Positions 55,517 to 62,837 of a stretch of 62,837 nucleotides of DNA are shown piece after piece. Positions within the stretch are counted from its first letter, which is position 1. Each line of letters begins with the position of its first letter. The DNA lies in contig CAJXOA010000010.1 in the NCBI GenBank assembly GCA_913057685.1, forward strand, positions 1 to 62,837, written 5' to 3'. A model generated the notes under the pieces. The model made no database searches. It saw nothing but the letters and a program-made list of their open reading frames with translations, and was not told the origin of the DNA. This DNA comes from an uncultured Trueperaceae bacterium. Lineage in GTDB: Bacteria; Deinococcota; Deinococci; Deinococcales; Trueperaceae. Both the position numbers and the translations under genes were made by a program.

Positions 55517-57019
55517 GTGCGGCTCCGCGACCTGGTTCGCCTCGCCGGCCTGCACGACGACCCGGCGTCCCTCCCCGACGCGGTCGTGACCGCGGTGACG
55601 CAGGACGCCGCCCGCGTGACGCCCGGCGCGATCTTCGTCGCGCGGCAGGGCGCCCGCTTCGACGGGCACGCCTTCGTGCGCGACGCCGTCGCGAGCGGCG
55701 CGACGCTCGTCGTCGGCGAACGTCACGACCCGCCCCGCGACGCCCTGGCGGGCGTGCCCTACCTGCGGGTGGACGATGCACGGGGCGCCGTCGCCCGCCT
55801 CGCCGCCACCCTGCACGGCCACCCCTCCCGCCGCACCCGCGTGATCGGCGTGACCGGCACCGACGGCAAGACGACGACGTCGGCGTTGACGTGGTGGGTG
55901 CTGCAGGATCCCGGCCGGGCCGACCCCCCCACCGCACTCCTCTCCACCGCCCTGGTGCGCCTCGGGCACGACGCCCCCGGCCCGCCCGGCGGCTTCACCA
56001 CCCCCGAAGCGAACGAGGTGCAGGCGTTCCTCGCCGCCGCCGCCGACGCCGGGGCCGGCCACGTCGTGCTGGAGTCCAGCTCGCACGGGCTGGCGCTGCG
56101 GCGCCTCGACGAGGTCGCCTACGCGCTGGCGATCTGGACGAACCTCACGCCGGAGCACCTCGACTTCCACGGGACCTTCGAGGCGTACCGCGACGCCAAG
56201 GGCGCCCTGCTGCGCCGCGCGCACCACGCGATCCTGTGCCGCGACGACCCGACGTACGACGTCTACGCCGGCCTCCCCACCCCCTCCACCAGCTACGGCG
56301 CCGACCCGCGCGCCGACTGGCGCCTCCTCGCCGCCGACCCCGCCCCCGGCGGGCAGGCGCTGCGCTTCGCAGCGCCCGACGGGGTCGAGCACGCCGCGAC
56401 CCTCCCGCTGCCCGGCCACCACAACGCCCTGAACGCCGTCGCCGCCGTCGCCGCCGCCGCCCACGAGGGGGTCCCCCCCGACGTCGCCGCCGCCCGCCTC
56501 GCGTCGTTCCCCGGCATCCCCGGCCGCATGCAGGTCCTGCAGGCCACCCCGTTCGCCGTCGTCGTCGATTTCGCGCACACGCCCCCCGCCCTCGCCGCGA
56601 CGCTCGACACCGCCCGCGCCATGGCCGGCCACGGCGGGCGCGTGCGGGTCGTGATCGGGGCGGCCGGCGACCGCGACCCCGGCAAGCGCGCGCCCCTCGG
56701 GGAGGTCGCCACCCACCACGCCGACGTCGCCTACTTCACCGAGGAGGACGCGCGCAGCGACGACGTGCACGCGATCCTCGCCGACCTGGCCGGCGGCGCT
56801 CGCGCCGCGGGCGGGTCGGAGGGCGCGACGTTCGTCCTGCACCCCGACCGACGCACCGCGATCCGCACCGCCGTCGCCGACGCCGCCCCGGGGGACGTCG
56901 TCGTCCTGGCCGGGAAGGGCCCCGAAGCGACCCTCGAGCGCGCCGACGGCGCCGTCCCCTGGGACGAGGTCGGCGAGGCCCGCGCGGCGCTCGCGGCGCG
57001 CGAGGACCCCACCGCGTGA
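55517..57019 (+). CDS. murE: UDP-MurNAc-tripeptide synthetase
   Basis: Adds the third amino acid to the peptidoglycan precursor. The 500-residue Mur ligase has P-loop GVTGTDGKTT (111-120), FTTPEANEVQ, carbamylated-Lys228 site YRDAKGALL, and DFAHTPPAL. The residue that selects the amino acid lies in a DNPR motif in diaminopimelate enzymes; here the aligned segment is TEEDARSDD (408-416), so the amino acid may not be diaminopimelate. The GTG lies three bases after the kinase stop. Confidence 0.94.
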   Translation: MRLRDLVRLAGLHDDPASLPDAVVTAVTQDAARVTPGAIFVARQGARFDGHAFVRDAVASGATLVVGERHDPPRDALAGVPYLRVDDARGAVARLAATLHGHPSRRTRVIGVTGTDGKTTTSALTWWVLQDPGRADPPTALLSTALVRLGHDAPGPPGGFTTPEANEVQAFLAAAADAGAGHVVLESSSHGLALRRLDEVAYALAIWTNLTPEHLDFHGTFEAYRDAKGALLRRAHHAILCRDDPTYDVYAGLPTPSTSYGADPRADWRLLAADPAPGGQALRFAAPDGVEHAATLPLPGHHNALNAVAAVAAAAHEGVPPDVAAARLASFPGIPGRMQVLQATPFAVVVDFAHTPPALAATLDTARAMAGHGGRVRVVIGAAGDRDPGKRAPLGEVATHHADVAYFTEEDARSDDVHAILADLAGGARAAGGSEGATFVLHPDRRTAIRTAVADAAPGDVVVLAGKGPEATLERADGAVPWDEVGEARAALAAREDPTA

Positions 57020-57050
57020 CGGTGCGGGACGGCGCACGCCCGACGCGTTG

Positions 57051-57064
57051 GCTACAGTGACCGC
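57051..57064 (+). promoter_or_regulatory. Leaderless-type promoter of the nucleoside phosphorylase
   Basis: GCTACAGT (TACAGT 57053-57058), six bases, ATG at 57065. Confidence 0.6.
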
Positions 57065-58357
57065 ATGAACCTCCCCGCCTTCATCGCCGCGAAACGCGAC
57101 GGGGCGACGCACGACGACGCCGACCTGCGCGCCTTCGTGCGCGGTGTCGCCGACGGCTCCGTCCCCGACGAACAGGCCGCCGCCTGGCTGATGGCGGTCG
57201 TGTTCCGCGGTCTGAACGATCACGAGACCGCCGTCCTCACCGACGCCATGGCGGACAGCGGCGCCCGCCTGGCGTTGGGCGACCTGCCGCACACCGTCGA
57301 CAAGCACTCGACCGGCGGCGTGGGGGACAAGACCACCCTCGTCCTCGCGCCGCTCCTCGCGACGCTCGGCGCGACGGTCGCGAAGGCGTCCGGGCGCGGC
57401 CTCGGGCACACCGGGGGGACGATCGACAAGCTCGAATCGATCCCCGGCTACCGCGCCGCGCTGGACGAAGCGGCGTTCCTCGCGCAAGCGCGGGAGGTCG
57501 GCGTCGTCGTCGCGGGGCAGTCGGCGTCCATGGCGCCCGCCGACGGGGTCCTCTACGCCCTGCGCGACGCGACGGCGACGGTCGCCTCCCCGCCGTTGAT
57601 CGCCGCGAGCGTCATGAGCAAGAAGTTGGCGGGCGGCGCGGCGTCGATCGTCCTCGACGTGAAGGTGGGGCGCGGCGCGTTCATGAAGGACCTCGACGCC
57701 GGCCGCGACCTGGCGCGCCGCATGCGGGCGATCGGGGCGCACGCCGGCCGCCGGGTCGCCGTCGTCCTCTCCGGCATGGAGCAACCGCTCGGGCGGACGG
57801 TCGGCAACGCCCTCGAGGTGCGCGAAGCGATCGCGACGCTCGAGGGGGGCGGGCCGCCGGACCTGCGCGAGCTCGTGCTCGCCCTCGCCCGCGAGGTGCT
57901 GGCGGCGTCGGGGTTGCCCGCCGACCCCGCCACCGTCGCCGCGCCCCTCGACGACGGCCGCGCCAAGGCGACGTTCGAACGGTGGATCGCCGCGCAGGGC
58001 GGCGACCTGGCGCACGACGACGCGTTGGCGCTCGCGCCGGACGTCGTGACGATCGACGCCGACCGGGACGGCGTCCTCGCCGACCTCGACGCGCTCGCGG
58101 TCGGCCGGGCGGTGCGGGCGCTCGGCGGCGGCCGCGCGGCGAAGGGCGACGCGGTCGACCTGGGGGTCGGCGTGACGCTCGCGGCGAAGGTCGGCGATCC
58201 GGTGGCGGCCGGCGCCCCCCTCCTCACGATCCACCATCGCGGGGGGCGCGGCCTGGACGCCGCCCGCGCGGCGCTCGCGGACGCCGTCCGCATCGACGAC
58301 GCGGCCTCCCCCCCACCGTTGATCCACGAGGTCCTCCCCGCGGACGGTGCATCGTGA
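57065..58357 (+). CDS. deoA: Thymidine/pyrimidine-nucleoside phosphorylase
   Basis: Splits pyrimidine nucleosides with phosphate to free base and (deoxy)ribose 1-phosphate. The 430-residue protein has DKHSTGGVGDKTTL (phosphate and base site), SGRGLGHTGGTIDKLESIPG (family signature), KKLAGGA and DVKVGRGAFMK. Whether it is a thymidine-specific (deoA) or broad pyrimidine (pdp) enzyme cannot be told from motifs. The paired deoxynucleoside kinases upstream suggest a deoxynucleoside salvage grouping. Confidence 0.94.
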   Translation: MNLPAFIAAKRDGATHDDADLRAFVRGVADGSVPDEQAAAWLMAVVFRGLNDHETAVLTDAMADSGARLALGDLPHTVDKHSTGGVGDKTTLVLAPLLATLGATVAKASGRGLGHTGGTIDKLESIPGYRAALDEAAFLAQAREVGVVVAGQSASMAPADGVLYALRDATATVASPPLIAASVMSKKLAGGAASIVLDVKVGRGAFMKDLDAGRDLARRMRAIGAHAGRRVAVVLSGMEQPLGRTVGNALEVREAIATLEGGGPPDLRELVLALAREVLAASGLPADPATVAAPLDDGRAKATFERWIAAQGGDLAHDDALALAPDVVTIDADRDGVLADLDALAVGRAVRALGGGRAAKGDAVDLGVGVTLAAKVGDPVAAGAPLLTIHHRGGRGLDAARAALADAVRIDDAASPPPLIHEVLPADGAS

Positions 58358-58381
58358 GCGGTGCGACGTGAGCGGCGCGAC
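58354..58381 (+). repeat. 14-bp tandem duplication at the phosphorylase/MoeB junction
   Basis: GTGAGCGGTGCGAC (58354-58367) is followed by GTGAGCGGCGCGAC (58368-58381). Copy 1 overlaps the phosphorylase stop as GTGA but is out of frame; copy 2 carries the in-frame GTG of the next gene. Confidence 0.75.
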
Positions 58382-59249
58382 GCACGCCAGCTTCGCGCCC
58401 GAACGGCGCGAACGCTTCGCGCGGCACCTGGTCCTGCCCGAGATCGGTCCCGAGGGCCAAGCCGCCCTCGCCGACGCCCGCGTTCTCGTCGTCGGGGTGG
58501 GGGGCCTCGGGGCACCGGTCACCGCGTACCTGGCGGGCGCCGGACTGGGGGGCCTGACGCTGGTCGACGGCGGCGAGGTGCGCCGCGCCGACCTGCACCG
58601 GCAGATCCTCTACCGCGAGGCGGACGTCGGCTGGCCGAAGGTGGAGGTGGCGGCCGCCCGCGCCCGCGAGGTGGACGCCGCCCTGCACGTCGAGCCCCAC
58701 GCCACGCTCTTCACGCCCGACACGGGACGGGACCTCGTGCGGGGGCACGACGTGGTGATCGACGCGACCGACAACCCCGCCACCCGCTACCTCGTCTCCG
58801 ACGCGTGCGTCCTGGAGGACGTGCCGTTGGTGTTCGGCTCCGTCTCGCGGCTCGAGGGGCAGGTCGCCCGACTCGTGCGCGACCGCACGGCGGAGGACGG
58901 CGCGGACGGGAACGGTGGGCGGCGGGCGCCCTGCTACCGCTGCCTGCACCCGACGGCCCCACCCCCCGACTCGGTGCCCTCCTGCGCGGAGGCCGGCGTC
59001 GCCGGCCCCGCCGCGGGCGTCATCGGGTCGTGGATGGCGCTCGAAGCGCTCCGCCTCGCCGCCGGGACGATGCCCGCCGCCCCCGAAGGCCTTGTGCACC
59101 TGGACCTCGGGACGTGGACGACGCAGCGCGTACGGATCGGACCGCGCCCCGACTGCGCGATCTGCGGGACCGACCCCACGATCGACACGCTGGTGCTGGA
59201 CGAAGCCGCCTGCCTCTCCGGCGACGGTTTCCCTGGCTTCTCAGGCTGA
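58368..59249 (+). CDS. MoeB/ThiF-family adenylyltransferase
   Basis: E1-like enzyme that adenylates the C-terminal Gly-Gly of a MoaD- or ThiS-type carrier. The 293-residue protein has RFARHLVLPEIGPEGQ, GxGGLG (VGVGGLGAPV), DGGEVRRADLHRQILY and IDATDNPATRYLVSDAC, plus C-x-x-C zinc pairs (CYRC and CAIC). No rhodanese domain. The GTG at 58368 gives the usual start; ATG 58347 is an alternative. The moaD gene at 23053 encodes a possible substrate. Confidence 0.92.
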   Translation: MSGATHASFAPERRERFARHLVLPEIGPEGQAALADARVLVVGVGGLGAPVTAYLAGAGLGGLTLVDGGEVRRADLHRQILYREADVGWPKVEVAAARAREVDAALHVEPHATLFTPDTGRDLVRGHDVVIDATDNPATRYLVSDACVLEDVPLVFGSVSRLEGQVARLVRDRTAEDGADGNGGRRAPCYRCLHPTAPPPDSVPSCAEAGVAGPAAGVIGSWMALEALRLAAGTMPAAPEGLVHLDLGTWTTQRVRIGPRPDCAICGTDPTIDTLVLDEAACLSGDGFPGFSG

Positions 59250-59335
59250 CCGCCTTCGCGGTCCCCACCGCGCCCACACCCCACCCCGTTCCCCCCACCG
59301 CCCCGCGCGTGGTACGCCGCGCACGGCATCCACGA

Positions 59336-59374
59336 CGTCGTCCGCCGCCCCGAGAGTGGGGGCGGCGGACGACG
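59336..59374. terminator. Bidirectional terminator-like hairpin
   Basis: A perfect 16-bp stem (59336-59351 with 59359-59374) with a 7-base loop sits between the two convergent genes ending at 59249 and 59428. No U-tract on either side. The longest perfect hairpin noticed in the window. Confidence 0.65.
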
Positions 59375-59427
59375 GATCGTGCGTGACTGGTGGAGTGGAG
59401 GGCTGGAGGGCTGGGGGCGGGGTGGGG

Positions 59428-62400
59428 TCAGTACCGTCGTTCGATGCTCAACCGCACACCGAGATCGTGGACGTTGCGTCGTTCGTACGTCACGCCCGCA
59501 TCGAGGGTCGTACCCACCGCAATGGGCGTCGCGAGGGTCGTACGAACCCCGTACCCGCACGCCAACGCCTCGCCCTCGTCGAGAGGCACGCTGCACGTGA
59601 GGGTCGGCGTGAGGGACACATCGAGGGTGCGGTCACGCAACCACGTGGCGTTCAACAGGTCGAGCGCATCGAGTTCGAGGGTGGGATCGAACGCGGCACG
59701 CACCACCGTCTGTGCGTCGGTCGTGACGCGCCCGGTTTCCGTCATGTCGAACGCATGCATCGCCAACGACGCAGTTCCGCTCGTAGCGTGCGCCATGGCG
59801 ACCGCCAGGCGTGGCGTGAACGTCACCGCTCCCCACGTTGCCGATCCGGTCGTACCGATCCCTACGTGCACGTGGGGGGTGGTGGGGGTGGTGGTGATCG
59901 TGACGTCGTCGTTCTCGACGTCGAGCCCGACGCGTACGAACCCGATCCCGCCGTACGCATCCACCGTCAGGTTGGGGGTGAGGGGCGTAACGGCGTACGC
60001 AGCGAGCGCGACGCTCGTGACGTTCCGCCTGCCGGCAAGCGAACCGCGTTCGACGTCGCCCGTCGTGCGATCCACCGTCACGACCCCACCCGCCAGCACG
60101 TCCTGCGGCAGGAGCGTAGAGGGGGTCAAAAGGCGGTCGGCATGCAGGCGCGCACTCCACGTTCCACTCGACGGCGTGCCGCCTCCCCACGTTGCGGTGT
60201 AGGTCGTGTCGATCCCGAGCCGTACGCCGTTCAGGCGTGCGGTGGCGTCGAGGAACACGTCGGCCGTTCCTTCACGCCCATCGTGCGTCACGCTCGCGTC
60301 GTACGCGACGTCCTCCACCCCATCGCTCATGGTGTCCGCAGAGGTCGTGTCCGCAGAGGTCGTGTCTGCAGAGCTCGAGTCTGCAGAGGTCGTGCTGGTG
60401 GTGGTGGGGGTGAGGCCGTCGCGTGCATGACGGACGGTCGCATCGAGCGCTTCGAGGGTGCGTTCCAACCCCAGGCGCGTCCCTTCCTCGAGAAGCGCTT
60501 GCACGTCCGGTGCGACGTCCTCCAGGAAACTGCTGGGGCCCAACACCTCCACGCTCGTCGGAGCACTCTGGCTGCGGGCGTACACGTCGTTCCCGACGTA
60601 CACCGCACGCACCTCGTACGCACCCGGCGGCAGAGACCCCTCCCACGAGAAGCTGCCGTCCTCCAACGCATCACGCTGCACGGTCCGCCCGAAATACACC
60701 AGCACGTCCCCCGAGGGGACCCCTCGCGCCGCCTGCGTAGCGAGCGGCGTCGCATCGATCACGTCCGGCATTGCGGTCAACGAGAAGGTCGTGACGTCCC
60801 CCACGGTGTTCGGTTCACTCGTGAACGACAACTCCACACGACTTTCGAACCGCATGGGGTCGGGATCGACGTCGTTCGCACGCCCATCCCCATCGACGTC
60901 CGGATCACCGTTATCCCCAATGCCATCCCCATCCGTATCCCGCCACTCACGCGGGTCACGCGGGAATACATCCGCGGTATCCCCCACACCGTCGCCGTCC
61001 CCATCCCGACTCTCGCTTGCGTCGCGTGGGAACGCGTCGTACTCGTTGGGGACACCGTCCCCGTCCATGTCCCCGTCCATCGCGTCGGGAATGCCGTCCC
61101 CATCGAGGTCCCCCGAACGACTCGGGTCGCTCGGGAACCCATCCTCGTTATCCCCCACACCATCCCCATCACTGTCCACCCACTCGCGTGCGTCACGTGG
61201 GAACGCATCGGTCACGTTAGGCACACCGTCCCCATCGACGTCCTCATCCCGCACGTCGGGAATCCCATCCCCGTCCGTATCCCGACTCGCACGCGCATCG
61301 TTCGGGAAGACGTCCCGCTCGTCGGGTACGCCGTCCCCATCCGTATCGAGCGTCACGCTCGGGTCGTTCGGTGCGACGTCCTCGTCGTTGGGAACGCCGT
61401 CCCCATCGACGTCCGGATCGCGGTTGTCCCCCATGCCGTCCCCGTCCGTATCCCGCGTTTCACTCGGGTCGTTCGGGAAAACATCCCGGTTGTCCCCCAC
61501 ACCATCCCCATCCGTGTCCACCCACTCGCGTGGGTTGGTGGGGAACGCATCCCGCGCATCCGGCACACCGTCCCCATCCGCATCATCGTCGACGTGATTG
61601 GGGACGCCGTCCCCATCGACGTCCGGATCGTACGAATCCGGGATTCCATCCCCATCCGTATCCCGCGAGACGTCCCCCCGACCCGGGTACGCATCCCCCG
61701 TCCCATCCGCATCGGAATCCCGGTCGTTCGGAATCCCATCCCCATCCATGTCGTCATCCTCACCGTTGGGAATGCCGTCCCCGTCCATGTCCTCATCCCT
61801 CGAGTTCGGAATCCCGTCCCCATCATCGTCCGCCACCGCGGTCGGATCGTTCGGGAACGCATCCCGCTCATCGGGCACACCATCCCCATCACTATCCTTA
61901 CTCCCCCCCGGATCGTCCGGGTACGCATCCACGTCGTTCGGTACACCATCGCCGTCCCGGTCCCCATCCTCGGGATCGGGAATGCCGTCCCCATCCAAAT
62001 CCGCCCAGTACTCCGGGTCCTCGGGGAACGCATCACGCACGTCGGGCACACCGTCCCCATCCGAATCCCGGTTTGCGTCCGCCTCCAACGGAAAATCGTC
62101 CTCTTCGTTGGGAATGCCGTCCCCATCCATGTCCGGATCCCGGGAATCCGGAATCCCATCCCCATCGGTGTCCTTCGACCCGGTCGGGTCGTTCGGGAAA
62201 TCATCCGCGTCGTCCCCCACACCATCCCCATCACTATCCTTCGACTCACCCGGGTCGCGTGGGAAGGCATCCTCGTCGTTCGGCACCCCATCGTTATCCA
62301 GGTCCGGATCGTTCACGTCCGGAATGCCATCCCCATCCCCGTCCGGATCGTTCACGTCGGGAATGCCGTCCCCATCCAAATCCCTCTCGAAATCCGGATC

Positions 62401-62837
62401 ACGAGGAAAATCATCCTCCTCGTTCGGCACACCATCCCCGTCCATATCCGGATCCACGTCGTTCGGAACGCCATCCCCATCGACGTCATCATCCGAATTG
62501 TTCCCCACCCCATCCCCATCACTGTCCTTACTCTCCCCAGGATCACGGGGGAACGCATCCTCGTTATCCCCCACACCATCCCCATCACCATCCTTACTCT
62601 CCTTCGGGTCCCGCGGGAACGCATCCTCCTCGTTCGGGACACCATCCCCATCGACGTCCCCATCTTCACTATCGGGAATGCCGTCCCCATCCAAGTCGGT
62701 TTCCACCCGCACCGGCAACACGTTACTCGCAGCATTCGGTGTCCCCACCGGCGTCACCACACTCTCTGCAGGAACACTCACGCGCACCACGCCCGGCACG
62801 AACGCCTCCACCAACACCCGATACGCATCACTCGGAC
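59428..62837 (-). CDS. Calcium-binding-repeat protein with outer-membrane barrel (5' end outside window)
   Basis: The frame is open to the right edge, so the N-terminus is missing; at least 1136 residues are present. After about 45 residues, roughly 35 thrombospondin type 3-like repeats (D-x-D-G-D-G-V/I-P-D/N...D-A-F-P-x-D-P) cover about 630 residues and should bind many Ca2+ ions. An Ig-like domain follows (PPGAYEVRAVYVGNDVYA), then a Thr/Ser/Asp-rich spacer and a beta-rich end with alternating pattern that closes with an aromatic residue (SIERRY), typical of outer-membrane barrels. An autotransporter-like arrangement is inferred. The repeats use GAT and GGG codons, unlike neighbouring genes. 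Confidence 0.85.
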   Translation of the reverse strand, partial: PSDAYRVLVEAFVPGVVRVSVPAESVVTPVGTPNAASNVLPVRVETDLDGDGIPDSEDGDVDGDGVPNEEDAFPRDPKESKDGDGDGVGDNEDAFPRDPGESKDSDGDGVGNNSDDDVDGDGVPNDVDPDMDGDGVPNEEDDFPRDPDFERDLDGDGIPDVNDPDGDGDGIPDVNDPDLDNDGVPNDEDAFPRDPGESKDSDGDGVGDDADDFPNDPTGSKDTDGDGIPDSRDPDMDGDGIPNEEDDFPLEADANRDSDGDGVPDVRDAFPEDPEYWADLDGDGIPDPEDGDRDGDGVPNDVDAYPDDPGGSKDSDGDGVPDERDAFPNDPTAVADDDGDGIPNSRDEDMDGDGIPNGEDDDMDGDGIPNDRDSDADGTGDAYPGRGDVSRDTDGDGIPDSYDPDVDGDGVPNHVDDDADGDGVPDARDAFPTNPREWVDTDGDGVGDNRDVFPNDPSETRDTDGDGMGDNRDPDVDGDGVPNDEDVAPNDPSVTLDTDGDGVPDERDVFPNDARASRDTDGDGIPDVRDEDVDGDGVPNVTDAFPRDAREWVDSDGDGVGDNEDGFPSDPSRSGDLDGDGIPDAMDGDMDGDGVPNEYDAFPRDASESRDGDGDGVGDTADVFPRDPREWRDTDGDGIGDNGDPDVDGDGRANDVDPDPMRFESRVELSFTSEPNTVGDVTTFSLTAMPDVIDATPLATQAARGVPSGDVLVYFGRTVQRDALEDGSFSWEGSLPPGAYEVRAVYVGNDVYARSQSAPTSVEVLGPSSFLEDVAPDVQALLEEGTRLGLERTLEALDATVRHARDGLTPTTTSTTSADSSSADTTSADTTSADTMSDGVEDVAYDASVTHDGREGTADVFLDATARLNGVRLGIDTTYTATWGGGTPSSGTWSARLHADRLLTPSTLLPQDVLAGGVVTVDRTTGDVERGSLAGRRNVTSVALAAYAVTPLTPNLTVDAYGGIGFVRVGLDVENDDVTITTTPTTPHVHVGIGTTGSATWGAVTFTPRLAVAMAHATSGTASLAMHAFDMTETGRVTTDAQTVVRAAFDPTLELDALDLLNATWLRDRTLDVSLTPTLTCSVPLDEGEALACGYGVRTTLATPIAVGTTLDAGVTYERRNVHDLGVRLSIERRY
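60721..62700 (-). repeat. Coding repeat array with GATGGGGAC core
   Basis: The calcium-binding repeats are also DNA repeats: GTCCCCATC (plus strand) recurs at nearly every unit, with units of mostly 24-75 bases. Such arrays are prone to copy-number change by recombination or slippage. Confidence 0.8.

Noticed and set aside
60721-62700. CRISPR-like appearance of regularly recurring GTCCCCATC
   Set aside because: The repeats are in frame, of variable spacing and encode a known calcium-binding pattern; there are no unique spacers of constant length.

Overview
The window is about 63 kb of very GC-rich, gene-dense bacterial DNA, with roughly 49 protein genes, no RNA gene, no CRISPR array and no insertion sequence that I can see. 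Several features point to the Deinococcota, most likely a Truepera-like lineage: a glucose-type binding protein whose sequence I recall as very close to the Thermus thermophilus one, a TL5/CTC-type ribosomal protein L25, two adjacent deoxynucleoside kinases as in Deinococcus, a RecG with a long N-terminal extension, and many genes whose start codon lies only 6-7 bases after a -10 box, as expected for leaderless mRNAs. This placement is inference from remembered families; no search was run.

Layout. 1-6888 (+): end of recA, then rny, prs, rplY, pth and an SLC13-type permease. 6910-10134 (-): a large repeat-built surface lipoprotein. 10226-15964 (-): pstB, pstA, pstC and pstS plus a secreted choice-of-anchor I protein, with operator-like repeats upstream of both pstS and the anchor gene. 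16044-19768 (-): valS and mrp, divergent from guaA. 19871-26064 (+): guaA, an EVE-domain gene, hrcA, moaD, an unknown membrane protein, tsaE and tsaB. 26193-36830 (+): an envelope block with mreB, an S55-type serine peptidase, lpxD, lpxC, a Gfo/Idh oxidoreductase, fabZ, lpxA, lpxB, an MsbA-like exporter and a methyltransferase. 36848-42019 (-): a class-V aminotransferase with serA, then recG. 42249-45686 (+): sugar ABC importer. 45731-47632 (-): subtilase lipoprotein, divergent from an MFS exporter. 49414-51436 (+): polar amino-acid ABC importer without an ATPase gene. 51463-59249 (+, with one - gene): alr, a CorC-type CBS membrane protein (-), two deoxynucleoside kinases, murE, a pyrimidine-nucleoside phosphorylase and a MoeB/ThiF enzyme. 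59428 to the right edge (-): a calcium-binding-repeat protein ending in a probable outer-membrane barrel, cut by the window end.

How it fits together. Most neighbours on one strand overlap by 1-4 bases (GTGA, ATGA or TGATG), which implies translational coupling. New transcription units usually begin with a G(G/C)TANNNT box placed either 5-7 bases from the start codon (leaderless) or further upstream with a Shine-Dalgarno site. The lpx block with mreB, murE, alr and the barrel protein describes a two-membrane cell that probably makes a lipid A-like molecule, which is unexpected for this phylum. The phosphate block appears to be controlled through TGACN repeats spaced exactly 11 bp.

Most rewarding leads: the leaderless promoter module, the 11-bp phosphate operators, the lipid A cluster in a Deinococcota-like genome, the S55-family peptidase with reversed motif order, and an amino-acid permease with an embedded binding-protein-like lobe.
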